Counted from the stretch's first letter, positions 1 to 9,056 are shown. The stretch is DNA of 46,258 bases from Flavobacteriales bacterium (GCA_947380375.1 CANCQX010000006.1:1-46258), one strand, 5' to 3'. The notes: generated from the sequence alone by a model not told the origin. Numbers and translations are program-made.

Positions 1-1
1 T

Positions 2-892
2 AAATCTATTCGATTGTTATTTATGAGTTTTTTATTATCCACATCTCTTTTTGGACAAATAAAAGATTTTGATAAAATTGAAATGCTCTATTCACAAGAG
101 CATTTTAAAATGGTTTATAGAAAATCAAATAGATTATTAGATAAACCCGATTATGATTTTTCTATGATACCTACTTTCTATAAAAGTATAAGTATTTTTC
201 AACTTACACAAAACAAAAAATGGTATAAAAAACATCCTTTAGAATTAGAAGAAGCTCGAGAATTATTTTTAAAAGTTCAAAATTCTAATGATGGCTCAAA
301 AATATTTAATGCTCATATTAATGAATTGATTTATTTAAAAAGTGACTTACTTACTTGGTTAGATGAGCTTAAAAGAAGTGGGGAATCAGATGAATACACC
401 TATTCAAAAAATACGTTAAATGGCTTATTCGACAAAATACCAAACATTGATAAACAAGGTGAATTAAATAAAAAAAATACTGATAAGGAGGTTAATGATC
501 CAAGTGTTAGCAAAGCTAGGAATGAAGTCGTACAATTTGCTAAAAAACAAATAGGTGTTCCTTATTTACCTGCAGGAGAAGATCCTAATGGATTTGACTG
601 TAGCGGTTTCACAACATATGTAATGAATGAGTTTGGAATTAAACTGCCTAGAAGAGCTTTGGATCAGGAAAAATCTTCTAAAATAATTAATCAAAAAAAT
701 GCAAAAAAAGGTGATTTAGTTTTTTTTGACAATGGTTCGGGTATATCACATGTTGGAATAATAGTTTCAAATAATGAATCAACCTTAGAAATGATACACG
801 CTAGCTCATCAAAAGGTGTAATAATAACTGATATTAAACAATCTGATTATTGGAAAACAAGAATTTACTCATTTGGTTCTTACTTGGAGTGA
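2..892 (+). CDS. Secreted NlpC/P60 cysteine peptidase (5' end cut by window edge)
   Basis: This is a probable cell-wall endopeptidase that cleaves peptidoglycan stem peptides outside the inner membrane. The first in-window start is a TTG at 14, but the frame stays open to base 2 and reads KSIRLLF before it, so the signal peptide (ending near SLFGQ) probably starts just left of the window. Numbering from 14, the C-terminal NlpC/P60 domain (about 172-290) shows the catalytic Cys196 in GFDCSGF, His246 in ISHVGI and a third polar residue, His262 in MIHAS. The N-terminal ~170 residues are helical, with no domain I recognise. It converges with the gene at 930, leaving 37 bases. The hydrolase family is clear; the exact bond cut is inferred. 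Confidence 0.85.
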   Translation, partial: KSIRLLFMSFLLSTSLFGQIKDFDKIEMLYSQEHFKMVYRKSNRLLDKPDYDFSMIPTFYKSISIFQLTQNKKWYKKHPLELEEARELFLKVQNSNDGSKIFNAHINELIYLKSDLLTWLDELKRSGESDEYTYSKNTLNGLFDKIPNIDKQGELNKKNTDKEVNDPSVSKARNEVVQFAKKQIGVPYLPAGEDPNGFDCSGFTTYVMNEFGIKLPRRALDQEKSSKIINQKNAKKGDLVFFDNGSGISHVGIIVSNNESTLEMIHASSSKGVIITDIKQSDYWKTRIYSFGSYLE

Positions 893-929
893 TTGAATGA
901 TCAAGTTAGGATTTTGTTTGGGATTAATA

Positions 930-1757
930 TTATATTATTGAAATAGAATCAGAGTTTAAACTAATTAATTTGTTTTTATATAGATTTCCAACAGCTTGTT
1001 TGAAAGTTTTTTTACTCATTCCTACTTGATCTCTGATGTCATCTGGATCACTTTTATCGGTAAGATACAAAACGCCTTTTCTGTTTTTAATTAAAGCTAA
1101 TAATCTTTCAGCTGAAGGTTCAATTTTTTGATATCCAGACTTTTCAAGTCGAACATCTAATTTACCATCTTCACGTATATTAAAAACAAAACCAATTTCT
1201 TTGTCACCTCTTCTTAGTTTACGAGTTAAGTCGCTGTGGTAAATTATACCCAAAAACTTACCATTAACAACAACTTTAACTCCTAAATCAAAAGTTTCAC
1301 AAATTAATAGTTCAACTTCTTTATTAATTTCAATTTCAGATATTTCTATTGAAAAACGTTTATTAGTTTTAGCAGTAGCTACTAATCTATCTGTGGAAGC
1401 ATCTAATAATAAGTAGATTAAGTAATACTTATCTTCTTCTAATTTATTAGTCTGCTCTCTGAATGGAACAAGAAGATCTTTTTCTAACCCCCAATCTAGG
1501 AAAGCTCCATAAGGAGTAACTTCTTTTACCCTTAAATACGCGAATTCATTTAAGGTTATAAAAGGTTGCTCTGTTGTTGCTACTAATCTATCTTCAGAAT
1601 CTTTGTATAAAAAAACATTAATATCTTGACCAACAGACATTTGTTGAGTCAAATATTTATTAGGTAATAAAACATCATTATCAAACTCATCTCCCAAATA
1701 AGCACCAACTGTTGTTATTCTAAGAATTGTTAGAACGTTATATTCACCTAATTTCAT
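930..1757 (-). CDS. S1 RNA-binding protein, CvfB family
   Basis: This is a 275-residue RNA-binding protein with tandem S1-like OB folds and a C-terminal winged helix, the CvfB/YitL architecture. Visible segments include the N-terminal TVGAYLGDE strand turn, the second S1 motif VTPYGAFLDWG near residues 80-90 followed by DLLVPF, and the winged-helix segment DDIRDQVGMSKKTFKQAVG near the end. In Staphylococcus CvfB is a pleiotropic virulence regulator; here a general post-transcriptional role is inferred. It starts 12 bases after the universal stress gene on the same strand, so the two are probably co-transcribed. Its length matches the family. Confidence 0.85.
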   Translation of the reverse strand: MKLGEYNVLTILRITTVGAYLGDEFDNDVLLPNKYLTQQMSVGQDINVFLYKDSEDRLVATTEQPFITLNEFAYLRVKEVTPYGAFLDWGLEKDLLVPFREQTNKLEEDKYYLIYLLLDASTDRLVATAKTNKRFSIEISEIEINKEVELLICETFDLGVKVVVNGKFLGIIYHSDLTRKLRRGDKEIGFVFNIREDGKLDVRLEKSGYQKIEPSAERLLALIKNRKGVLYLTDKSDPDDIRDQVGMSKKTFKQAVGNLYKNKLISLNSDSISII

Positions 1758-1769
1758 TATTATTTATTA

Positions 1770-2576
1770 TTAAAAAGAAAAAGTAGAATTAGCTTTAGAG
1801 TTAATTATAACACATGGCAAAAGCTCTTGATTAGTAATTAAATCTTGTGCGAAAGTATCAAATTGAGGAAGAATACTTGTTGAATGATAAGCTATAGCAA
1901 TTAAATCTATTTCTTTTTCAGTACAATAATTCATAATTTTCTTTTGATAAGAACCTTCATAAGGAAGTAACTCTATATTACACTTAACTTGTCTATCTTG
2001 ATATTGTTTACGTACAATAAGGATTCTATTTTTTATTTTTTGACTTAAATAAGGGTCTTCTCTTTTTTCGGCAACTAAAAAAACTTCAGCATCATAAATC
2101 TTACATAAATCACCTGCGATATCTACAATCTGAAGACTCTCTTTTTCGGAATCTATCGGAACTAATATTCTACGAACTGCTTTAACTTTTGTGTCTTGTT
2201 GAATAACGAAAAATGGAACATCAGAACTTGTGATTACCTTCATAGCATGACTTCCGAATACTTTCTGAAACCCTTTTGCTCCATGTGTACCCATTATAAT
2301 CAAGTTAACTTTCTCTTCCTTTACAATTTTAGCAATGTCTTCAAATATACTTCCAACTTTTACTATCCCTGTAATTTCTGTATTTTCAGTTTTTACAGTT
2401 TTTGAAATTATATCATTTAACTTTTGAGTTGCGTTTGTTAACTCTTTTTTATCTGAAACAAGATGAACAAGTTTTATTTCATTAATAAGATTACTACTCA
2501 AGTTAACTGCGTAATTTAAAGCAGCTTCACCAACAGAAGTGAAATCGTGTAATACTAAATAGATATTTTTATTCAT
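1770..2576 (-). CDS. Universal stress protein, tandem UspA domains
   Basis: This is a 268-residue cytoplasmic protein with two UspA folds in tandem (about 1-125 and 130-268). The first has the nucleotide-binding loop MGTHGAKGFQKVFGSH, close to the ATP-binding G-2x-G-9x-G(S/T) pattern but with 8 residues before the last glycine. The second domain lacks that loop and is probably degenerate. These proteins are induced under starvation, oxidative and other stress; the ligand here is unknown. It leads a two-gene operon with the CvfB-like gene, and a TATATTTG -7 box lies just upstream at 2596-2603. Confidence 0.9.
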   Translation of the reverse strand: MNKNIYLVLHDFTSVGEAALNYAVNLSSNLINEIKLVHLVSDKKELTNATQKLNDIISKTVKTENTEITGIVKVGSIFEDIAKIVKEEKVNLIIMGTHGAKGFQKVFGSHAMKVITSSDVPFFVIQQDTKVKAVRRILVPIDSEKESLQIVDIAGDLCKIYDAEVFLVAEKREDPYLSQKIKNRILIVRKQYQDRQVKCNIELLPYEGSYQKKIMNYCTEKEIDLIAIAYHSTSILPQFDTFAQDLITNQELLPCVIINSKANSTFSF

Positions 2577-2595
2577 TTTGTAAAGTTTTATTTGT

Positions 2596-2603
2596 CAAAT
2601 ATA
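2596..2603 (-). promoter_or_regulatory. Bacteroidota -7 element upstream of the universal stress gene
   Basis: On the minus strand the box reads TATATTTG, an exact match to TAnnTTTG, 19 bases before the ATG at 2576. I see no clear TTG at the -33 distance, so only the -7 half is supported. Confidence 0.5.
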
Positions 2604-2688
2604 AGCATAATGTCTATTGTTGGCGGTTGTTTTTTTTAACAATCCTATTGTTAAAACATTAGAATGTAACAATTAATGATTTAAATCA

Positions 2689-3804
2689 TCATTTATTTGA
2701 TTTATTATCTCGTTTTTGGCGTCTATTTATTTCACTATAGGGATATGTTGAATAAGTATCAGGTTTTAACTCTTTCTTTCTCAATGAAAAAAAGCTTCCT
2801 TTTAGTTTGTCTTTTGAGTTTTCATTTAAATTTTCTACCCCATCAGGAGTTCTTGCAATATGTTGAGAGCTTCCAGCAGCAGCATTCTTATCACTAGGGT
2901 CTATCCATTTATCTTTAATTTCTCGACTTTCTAATTCTCCTGTGTTTTCATTCTGAACGAAAATCTTTATTTTTTCACTTCCTTTTGCATTAACACCTGC
3001 TACATCTTCTTCTAAAACCCATTTATCTTTTACTAAAAAAAATGCATCATAAGTAAAATCAGGGACGTAGTATGAATAAAAACCAGTCATACTAGGTGTT
3101 TCTGGAGATAAGTGATCGTAAATTATTCGCGTGAAATTTTCTTCATATTTGAGTGACATATATGCTTTTTCAGAATGCTCAAAAAACACTCTTTTTAATG
3201 TTTCTGTTTTTGTTTTAAATATAGGGCTTCCAAGTTTTGGAATATTCCCGTTAAATGACAAGACATCTATTAATTTAATATTACTCATAGTGGAGTTTAA
3301 ATCCAATCCTAAAAGTGTATACATTTGCTTATTACCTTTTGATATAGGAATTATTTTATAATACAAGGCACCATACCAATCTTTGGCTTCTAAAACACCA
3401 TCAGGTTTAGGAGTTAGCATAAAAGAATTGTCAATTAATTCACTTACTAGATATTCTTTTTTACGTTCGTCAAATCTTAAGATTAGACAATAATATTTTT
3501 GAGAAGCATCATCTTGTTCAATATTCCAATTAAATAATCTTATTTTTTTATCATTACTAGAAACAGAGCCAAGCGTTATCAATTTAGAAAATGGATAATT
3601 CATTGCGTTTTTTAATTGAATTGCTTCAAGTAATGATTCTCTAAATAATTTGTTTTTTATTTCCTTTTCAGAATTTTTTGATGCTGAACGTAAATCACTT
3701 AATAATTTTACTAAATAATCTTCTTTTTTAATTAATATAGAATCTTCTTGAGCAAAATAATTGCCCAAAAAGAAAATAGTCGCTAAAAAGAAAATAGTCT
3801 TCAT
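2689..3804 (-). CDS. Secreted protein of unknown function
   Basis: This 371-residue protein starts with a signal peptide (MKTIFFLATIFFLGNYFAQ). I recognise no domain. The middle (about 60-290) is rich in beta-forming, aromatic segments with several Tyr/Trp pairs, such as DWYGALYYK, consistent with an extracytoplasmic beta fold. The last ~80 residues are charged and low in complexity, and it ends in a Lys/Arg/Asn-rich tail. No T9SS C-terminal sorting domain is evident. It stands alone between the stress operon and rpe. The coding call rests on length, signal peptide and composition. Confidence 0.75.
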   Translation of the reverse strand: MKTIFFLATIFFLGNYFAQEDSILIKKEDYLVKLLSDLRSASKNSEKEIKNKLFRESLLEAIQLKNAMNYPFSKLITLGSVSSNDKKIRLFNWNIEQDDASQKYYCLILRFDERKKEYLVSELIDNSFMLTPKPDGVLEAKDWYGALYYKIIPISKGNKQMYTLLGLDLNSTMSNIKLIDVLSFNGNIPKLGSPIFKTKTETLKRVFFEHSEKAYMSLKYEENFTRIIYDHLSPETPSMTGFYSYYVPDFTYDAFFLVKDKWVLEEDVAGVNAKGSEKIKIFVQNENTGELESREIKDKWIDPSDKNAAAGSSQHIARTPDGVENLNENSKDKLKGSFFSLRKKELKPDTYSTYPYSEINRRQKRDNKSNK

Positions 3805-3855
3805 ATTTTCATTAACGTTAAAATATATTATTTGTTATTATTTTTAATAAAAAGT

Positions 3856-4509
3856 TTATTTAATAGCTTTTAATTTTGAAATTGTTTCTTGTGGATTTTC
3901 AGAATTAAACACAAAACTACCTGCTACAAGCACATCAGTTCCAGCATTTAATAACTCAATAGCCGTTTCCAAATTTACACCACCATCAACTTCAATTAAT
4001 GTTTTAGTGTTTTTTTCTAAAATCATTTTTTTAACTTGTAAGACTTTAGAAATAGTGTTTTTAATAAATTTTTGTCCACCATATCCTGGGTTTACAGACA
4101 TTATCAAAACTAAATCTAAATCTTCAATAATGTCTTCTAATAAACTAACTGGAGTGTGAGGGTTTATTGCTACACCAGCTTTCATTCCTGACTCTTTTAT
4201 TAATTGGATCGTCCTGTGAAGATGTATACAAGCCTCATAATGAACAGTTAGTATGTCGGCTCCAACTTTTTTAAATTCTAAAATATATTTATCAGGATTT
4301 GATATCATTAAATGAACATCTAAAGGTTTTGTAGCATGTTTTTTAATAGCTTCAATAACGGGGAATCCAAATGAAATATTGGGGACAAATATACCATCCA
4401 TTACGTCGACATGAAACCAATCTGCAGTGGAAGTATTAATCATTTCAACATCGCGTTGAATATTTGCAAAATCACATGACAGAACTGAAGGAGAAATTAA
4501 ATGATCCAT
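3856..4509 (-). CDS. rpe: Ribulose-phosphate 3-epimerase
   Basis: This enzyme interconverts D-ribulose 5-phosphate and D-xylulose 5-phosphate in the pentose phosphate pathway. It is a 217-residue TIM barrel. The hallmark opening is SPSVLSCDF; the metal and catalytic residues sit in WFHVDVMDG, PLDVHLMIS and IEVDGGVN, and the phosphate-gripping loop is MSVNPGYGGQKF. I chose the ATG at 4509 rather than an upstream codon at 4548 because MDHLISPSVLSCDF is the family N terminus and a promoter box lies at 4536-4543. A second, fused RPE-like barrel is present at 9148, so this is the housekeeping copy. Confidence 0.96.
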   Translation of the reverse strand: MDHLISPSVLSCDFANIQRDVEMINTSTADWFHVDVMDGIFVPNISFGFPVIEAIKKHATKPLDVHLMISNPDKYILEFKKVGADILTVHYEACIHLHRTIQLIKESGMKAGVAINPHTPVSLLEDIIEDLDLVLIMSVNPGYGGQKFIKNTISKVLQVKKMILEKNTKTLIEVDGGVNLETAIELLNAGTDVLVAGSFVFNSENPQETISKLKAIK

Positions 4510-4535
4510 TTTTTTAATTTTAATAAGAATACATG

Positions 4536-4564
4536 CAAATATAATCAATAGAAGTTTTAATCAA
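4536..4564 (-). promoter_or_regulatory. Promoter of rpe
   Basis: On the minus strand there is a TTG at 4564-4562, an 18-base spacer, then TATATTTG at 4543-4536, matching the Bacteroidota sigma factor consensus. The box ends 26 bases before the chosen ATG. It overlaps the start of the longer reading frame, which supports the shorter protein. Confidence 0.6.
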
Positions 4565-4612
4565 TAAAGCATATCGTAAACTTTATAAGTAATTAATGGA
4601 TCAAGTCTAAAA

Positions 4613-4649
4613 AAAAAGTAAAAAAAAAGTTGAATAATTAAATTCAACT
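4613..4649 (-). terminator. Intrinsic terminator of tRNA-His
   Basis: The 8-bp stem AGTTGAAT (4628-4635) pairs with ATTCAACT (4642-4649) around a 6-base loop. On the minus strand it is followed by a long T run (complement of the A run 4613-4628). It lies a few bases past the tRNA 3' end. The opposite side also carries six Ts. Confidence 0.75.
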
Positions 4650-4655
4650 TTTTTG

Positions 4656-4730
4656 GGAGGCTAGTGGGGATCGAACCCACGACCTTCGGTACCACAAACC
4701 GACGCTCTAACCGACTGAGCTATAGCCTCC
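4656..4730 (-). tRNA. tRNA-His (anticodon GTG)
   Basis: The minus strand folds into a full cloverleaf. The anticodon loop TTGTGGT gives anticodon GTG, and the T arm is GTGGG-TTCGATC-CCCAC. The acceptor stem has eight pairs because an extra 5' G (position -1) faces C73, the identity signature of histidine tRNA. CCA is not encoded. It has its own upstream promoter and downstream terminator, so it is a single-tRNA transcription unit. Confidence 0.97.
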
Positions 4731-4741
4731 GTATTCGATTG

Positions 4742-4774
4742 CAAATATATATATATAAATTGTTTTTAACGCAA
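4742..4774 (-). promoter_or_regulatory. Promoter of tRNA-His
   Basis: On the minus strand TTG (4774-4772) is followed after 22 bases by TATATTTG (4749-4742), 11 bases before the tRNA 5' end. Spacing and sequence fit the Bacteroidota -33/-7 pattern. Confidence 0.7.
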
Positions 4775-4947
4775 TTTTTTTATTTTTTTAATGCTTTAAT
4801 TTTAATTGACTGAATATTAGTGTTAAATAGATATTAATTATTGATTAAATGCTCTGAAAAATTAGTCGAAATTTTATTTTTATTGATTTCAATTTATTAT
4901 TGTTAATAAATCTAATTACAAATATCAATTAATATGTAATACTAATC

Positions 4948-4955
4948 TATTTTTG
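4948..4955 (+). promoter_or_regulatory. -7 element upstream of the Gfo/Idh/MocA gene
   Basis: TATTTTTG matches TAnnTTTG and ends 13 bases before the ATG at 4969, implying a very short leader. No convincing -33 TTG is visible. Confidence 0.45.
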
Positions 4956-4968
4956 CAATAAAAAAAGA

Positions 4969-5898
4969 ATGCTAAAAATAGGTGTGTTAGGAGCTAGTAA
5001 TTTAGCAAAAGATCATATTAGGATTCTTTTAGAACTAAAAAGTCAATTTGAATTGATTGGCTTTTATGATCCTTGTGATAAATCAGCAGAGGAGTTAATA
5101 GAATCTTTTTCAATTAAAAGATTTTCAATGTATGAGGAGCTTTTAGAGAAGGTAGATTGTATTGATATTGTATCGCCAACAATTAAACATTATGAATTTG
5201 CCTCAATTGCCTTAAGGAAAAGTAAACATATTTTTATTGAAAAACCTTTAACACAGACAATTGACGAAGCTAAATCATTAATAAGTTTATCGAGAGAAGC
5301 TAGTGTAAAAGTTCAAATAGGATCTATTGAAAGATTTAATCCAGCCTTTTTAAAAAGCATTGATTTCTTGAAGAGACCTATGTACATTGAAACTCATAGG
5401 TTAAATCATTACAGTACGCATGTCAATGATATCTCGGTCGTTATGGATTTAATGATGAATGATATCGATGTCATTTTGAGTGTCGTTAAATCGGGTATAA
5501 GAAAAGTTTCAGCTTCAGGTGCTTCGGTATTTAGTGATGCGTTTGACATTGTTAGCGCTAGAATTGAATTTGATAATGGTTGTGTTGCGAGTTTAACAGC
5601 CAGCAGAGTAGCGCAACAAAAAAAATGTGAAACGAGTTTTTTTCAAAAAGAGTCTATTGTAAATGTAAATTTTTTGTCAAATGAAATTGAAGTTGTTTGT
5701 TCAGATAATATTAATTTAGAATTAACTAGAAAATTAATTTCAGAAAGACCTGTTATTACTGATACGAATCCTAAATTAGAAGAATTTAAATCATTTCACG
5801 ATTCAATCATTAAAGATTTGGATCCAATTGTTTCATTATCAAACGGTTATGAATCTCTATGTTTAGCTCATCAAATTGTTGATTTATTAGTAATTTGA
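4969..5898 (+). CDS. Gfo/Idh/MocA family NAD(P)-dependent oxidoreductase
   Basis: This 309-residue sugar or cyclitol dehydrogenase-type enzyme has an N-terminal Rossmann fold (KIGVLGASNLAKDH, residues 3-16), the family signature EKPLT (about 101-105) and a C-terminal alpha/beta domain. The segment MDLMMNDIDVI, carrying the usual catalytic-domain His/Asp-type motif, resembles oxidoreductases linked to nucleotide-sugar or lipid A precursor oxidation, but that does not fix the substrate. It precedes a lipoprotein and a glycosylphosphotransferase on the same strand, so a role in surface-sugar synthesis is inferred. The family is certain; the substrate is unknown. Confidence 0.88.
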   Translation: MLKIGVLGASNLAKDHIRILLELKSQFELIGFYDPCDKSAEELIESFSIKRFSMYEELLEKVDCIDIVSPTIKHYEFASIALRKSKHIFIEKPLTQTIDEAKSLISLSREASVKVQIGSIERFNPAFLKSIDFLKRPMYIETHRLNHYSTHVNDISVVMDLMMNDIDVILSVVKSGIRKVSASGASVFSDAFDIVSARIEFDNGCVASLTASRVAQQKKCETSFFQKESIVNVNFLSNEIEVVCSDNINLELTRKLISERPVITDTNPKLEEFKSFHDSIIKDLDPIVSLSNGYESLCLAHQIVDLLVI

Positions 5899-5958
5899 AC
5901 ATAAACTAGTCAAAGCAATAATTATAACATTTAAACGTTGATTTCTTATTCAAACATT

Positions 5959-6822
5959 ATGAAGTTTTTATTTTTAATCTTTTTATATAGCATATTTCTT
6001 TCATCATGTGTCAAGAACAATCCAGATCCTGCTTGGATTGAAGTGAATAAATGGACTTTGGAATCGAATCCAAATGCTATGTATGAAGAGGGAGAATTAT
6101 CACAAAATATAACTGATGCTTGTGTTTTTGTAGACGAAAAAATGATGGGTATTTTTGAAGTCCCTTTTAAAATACCTGTTCTTAAAAGTGGAGGAGTTAA
6201 TATTAAAATTTACCCAGTAATTCGAAACAACGGAATTTCGGCTTCTAAAAAAATATATCCTTTCTTGTCCTATCACCAAATAAATACAGATATTATTCAA
6301 AATAAAACCCTTACAATCAATCCGAAAACACATTATAATTCTAATGTTAAATTTTGGATTGAAGATTTTGAAGACGCAACGATAAAAATTGAAAATGATC
6401 CTATTTCTAAAGTTCAAATTCACTCTGGAGATGATCCTGCAGTTTTGAAATACGGGAATTTTTATGGTCGAGTAACTTTGAATGCTTCTGATTCATTATG
6501 GTTCGGGTATACCAATGGACATTTGTTATTGCCTAAGGGAGGAAAAGAAGTTTATTTAGAAATAGATTATTATAATACAAATAGTTTGACGACTGGATTA
6601 ATTGCTGAAACATCATTAGATTCTAAAAATAATATAAATATACAATTGAATAAACAGGATATTTCTACCATTCAATGGAAAAAAATATATATCGATTTAA
6701 AAGAGTTGGTTTCTTATTCTGCTTCTGCAGAATATTTTGAAATTTCTTTTCAAGCACTTTACGAAGCAGGTCTTCCTCAAACTGATATTTATTTAGATAA
6801 TATAAAACTTGTCTATAATTAA
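5959..6822 (+). CDS. Lipoprotein of unknown function
   Basis: This 287-residue protein has a lipoprotein signal: a hydrophobic stretch, then FLSSC with the lipidated Cys at residue 17. I chose the ATG at 5959 because the upstream TTG at 5938 would push the signal away from the N terminus. The body is beta-rich, with a C-terminal half (from about 120) that reads like a jelly-roll or carbohydrate-binding sandwich: repeated WFGYTNGH, EVYLEIDYYN and TDIYLDNIKL segments, the last typical of the final strand of such folds. Its stop lies 4 bases before the next ATG, so it is co-transcribed with the glycosylphosphotransferase. The glycan link is inferred. Confidence 0.8.
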   Translation: MKFLFLIFLYSIFLSSCVKNNPDPAWIEVNKWTLESNPNAMYEEGELSQNITDACVFVDEKMMGIFEVPFKIPVLKSGGVNIKIYPVIRNNGISASKKIYPFLSYHQINTDIIQNKTLTINPKTHYNSNVKFWIEDFEDATIKIENDPISKVQIHSGDDPAVLKYGNFYGRVTLNASDSLWFGYTNGHLLLPKGGKEVYLEIDYYNTNSLTTGLIAETSLDSKNNINIQLNKQDISTIQWKKIYIDLKELVSYSASAEYFEISFQALYEAGLPQTDIYLDNIKLVYN

Positions 6823-6826
6823 ATTT

Positions 6827-8221
6827 ATGCCCAGAAAAAAACTAACGTATTTCTTATTATTAATAGATTTTATAACAGCTTCATTTTCTTGGGCATTGTT
6901 TTATTATTTAAGGAAAACACAAATTGAAAATGTGAAATTTTCTGTAGATTCTACATTTTATTTCGGAGTGGTTTTAATTCCATTTGCATGGTTATGTTTA
7001 TATGCTTTACAGGGTACTTATTATGATGTAAGACGTTTATATCGTTTAAAGGTTGTGAATCAGACAATAGTTAGTGTCGTTATTGGATCAGTGATTTTAT
7101 TTTTTACATTATTATTGGATGACGATGTAAAGGATTATCAATTGTATTATAGCTCTATTTTTATATTATTTTCTAGTTATTTCGTTTTAACATTTATTCC
7201 AAGAATTCTTTTCGTTAGTTATATTGTTCATAAAGTACAACTAAATATAACCGGTTTTAGAACTTTATTAATTGGTGGAGATGAAAGGGCCTTATCTATT
7301 TATAATGAGATAATTAATCTACCAAGAGGAATTGGAAATAAATTTGTAGGATTTGTTTCGATAAATAAAGGAACTAGTATTTTAGAAACAGAACTTAAAT
7401 GTTTAGGATCTATAGAAAATCTAAATCAAATTGTAAGAGAATTTCAAATTGAAGAAGTTATAATTGCTCTAGAAAATAGTGATAAAAATAAATTGAAGGA
7501 TATTATTTCTAGAATTCAAGGTGGTGGTATTAAAATAAAAATATCGCCAGATATGTATGATATTTTATTAGGCTCTGTAAAAATGAATAATCTTTTTGGG
7601 GCTTTATTATTTGAAGTGAATTCAGATTCTATGCCTTTGTTTCAACAGGTATTGAAAAGAGGATTGGATTTAATATTATCTTTTTTAGCTGTGCTATTTT
7701 TAATTCCTTTTTATATAGTAATGGCTATTTTAGTTAAGTTTTCTTCAGATGGTCCTATTTTGTTTAAGCAAGAACGTATAGGATTGAATGGAAAACCATT
7801 TAGTATTATTAAGTTTCGAACAATGTTTCTTGATTCGGAAAAATTTGGACCTCAATTATCTTCAGAAAACGACCCTAGAATTACAAAAGTTGGTAAATTT
7901 ATGCGTAAATTAAGATTGGACGAATTCCCTCAATTTATTAATGTTTTAAAGGGAGATATGTCTTTAGTAGGTCCAAGACCTGAAAGACAATTTTATATTG
8001 ATGAAATTATAAAGTTGGAACCTCAATTTTTACAATTAACAAAGGTTCGACCTGGAATTACCTCTTGGGGGCAGGTTAAATTTGGTTATGCCGAAAATGT
8101 TGAGCAAATGATACAACGAATGAAATTTGATTTGTTATATATTAAAAATAGAACAATAGCATTGGATTTTAAGATATTATTTCATACAATTTTAATAATA
8201 CTTAAAGCCAAAGGTAAATAA
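6827..8221 (+). CDS. Polyprenyl glycosylphosphotransferase (initiating sugar transferase)
   Basis: This enzyme transfers a sugar 1-phosphate from a nucleotide sugar to undecaprenyl phosphate, starting a surface glycan at the inner membrane. The 464-residue protein has four N-terminal membrane segments (about 1-135), a soluble Rossmann-like region, then the WbaP/TuaA-type catalytic domain. That domain shows the reentrant helix after LKRGLDLILS, FKQERIGLNGKPFSIIKFRTM, DEFPQFINVLKGDMSLVGPRP and the closing VRPGITSWGQV. I chose the ATG at 6827, 4 bases after the lipoprotein stop; the TTG at 6809 would overlap. The exact sugar is not readable from sequence. Confidence 0.93.
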   Translation: MPRKKLTYFLLLIDFITASFSWALFYYLRKTQIENVKFSVDSTFYFGVVLIPFAWLCLYALQGTYYDVRRLYRLKVVNQTIVSVVIGSVILFFTLLLDDDVKDYQLYYSSIFILFSSYFVLTFIPRILFVSYIVHKVQLNITGFRTLLIGGDERALSIYNEIINLPRGIGNKFVGFVSINKGTSILETELKCLGSIENLNQIVREFQIEEVIIALENSDKNKLKDIISRIQGGGIKIKISPDMYDILLGSVKMNNLFGALLFEVNSDSMPLFQQVLKRGLDLILSFLAVLFLIPFYIVMAILVKFSSDGPILFKQERIGLNGKPFSIIKFRTMFLDSEKFGPQLSSENDPRITKVGKFMRKLRLDEFPQFINVLKGDMSLVGPRPERQFYIDEIIKLEPQFLQLTKVRPGITSWGQVKFGYAENVEQMIQRMKFDLLYIKNRTIALDFKILFHTILIILKAKGK

Positions 8222-8231
8222 GTTCTTAATT

Positions 8232-9056
8232 TTATATTTGAAAAAATCCATTAGTAATATCACATACTTTTTGAAGATGTTCTGGCATTTCAGATTCGTT
8301 CCATGGCTGAGTTGAACCAAATGTGTGTTCTGCATCTTCGATTTCAAATAATCTTGTTTTTAGCCAATTAGCAATATTTCTACCTTCTTCTATATCTACA
8401 GAAGTATCTAAATCACCATGAATAACTAGAGTTCTTTTAGTAGAGTTTAAACAAGCTTGTTCTATGTTTAAATCCTCTCTATTTTCTGTGAAATTTTCAT
8501 ATTGAGAATAATTATTTGGCATTTTTTGTTCAGTTCTACCATTTACAACATATCTTTTCCCTTGGGTTTTCCAAACTTTTAACTGTGTTCCTTCTGGAAA
8601 TCTTTTTTCGATATCACATATTGCTGCCCACGTAGCAATTTTTTTAACTCTATTATCTTTCGATGAAAGTAGGGCAATTCCTCCACCTCTTGAGTGACCG
8701 ATTAAATAAATCTCTGGTAACGACAAAAGTTGAGTTTCTATCCAATTTAAAACATGTTGGAGATCGTTAACTTCTTTAGAGTAATTATTTTCGCCGAATG
8801 CTTCAATATCATTAAAATCAATAGGGTTTTCAATCGTGCCACCATTATGTGTCATATTGAATTTAGAAAAACCATAACCTAATTCTGTAAAATAGTTTTC
8901 AACCAAATTCCAACATCCCCAATCTTTATAACCCATATATCCGTGAATGAAAACTATCAGTTTATCGTTGAAGTTTTTTGGAATAACTAGATCTACTAAA
9001 CTTTTTCTATTATTTGACCCAACAAATAGTTGATTTTTTAAATTCAATGTTTCCAT
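8232..9056 (-). CDS. Alpha/beta hydrolase (serine hydrolase)
   Basis: This 274-residue cytoplasmic alpha/beta hydrolase has the oxyanion-hole motif IHGYMGYKDWG (about 37-47), the nucleophile elbow IGHSRGGG, a late Asp in IHGDLDTSVD, and the catalytic His in AEHTFG. This is the dienelactone hydrolase/BAAT-like esterase group; the substrate is unknown. It converges with the sugar transferase (10-base gap) and is divergent from the RPE-CBS operon across a 91-base gap. Confidence 0.88.
   Translation of the reverse strand: METLNLKNQLFVGSNNRKSLVDLVIPKNFNDKLIVFIHGYMGYKDWGCWNLVENYFTELGYGFSKFNMTHNGGTIENPIDFNDIEAFGENNYSKEVNDLQHVLNWIETQLLSLPEIYLIGHSRGGGIALLSSKDNRVKKIATWAAICDIEKRFPEGTQLKVWKTQGKRYVVNGRTEQKMPNNYSQYENFTENREDLNIEQACLNSTKRTLVIHGDLDTSVDIEEGRNIANWLKTRLFEIEDAEHTFGSTQPWNESEMPEHLQKVCDITNGFFQI

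Noticed and set aside
4969-5898. UDP-GlcNAc 3-dehydrogenase (GnnA) for lipid A
   Set aside because: There is some resemblance in the DLMMNDID segment, but no gnnB or lpx neighbours; sequence alone does not support the specific call.
6100-6423. Minus-strand 107-residue frame inside the lipoprotein gene
   Set aside because: Phe/Asn/Ile-rich composition typical of antisense to AT-rich coding sequence, no recognisable motif, and the plus-strand gene has a lipobox.
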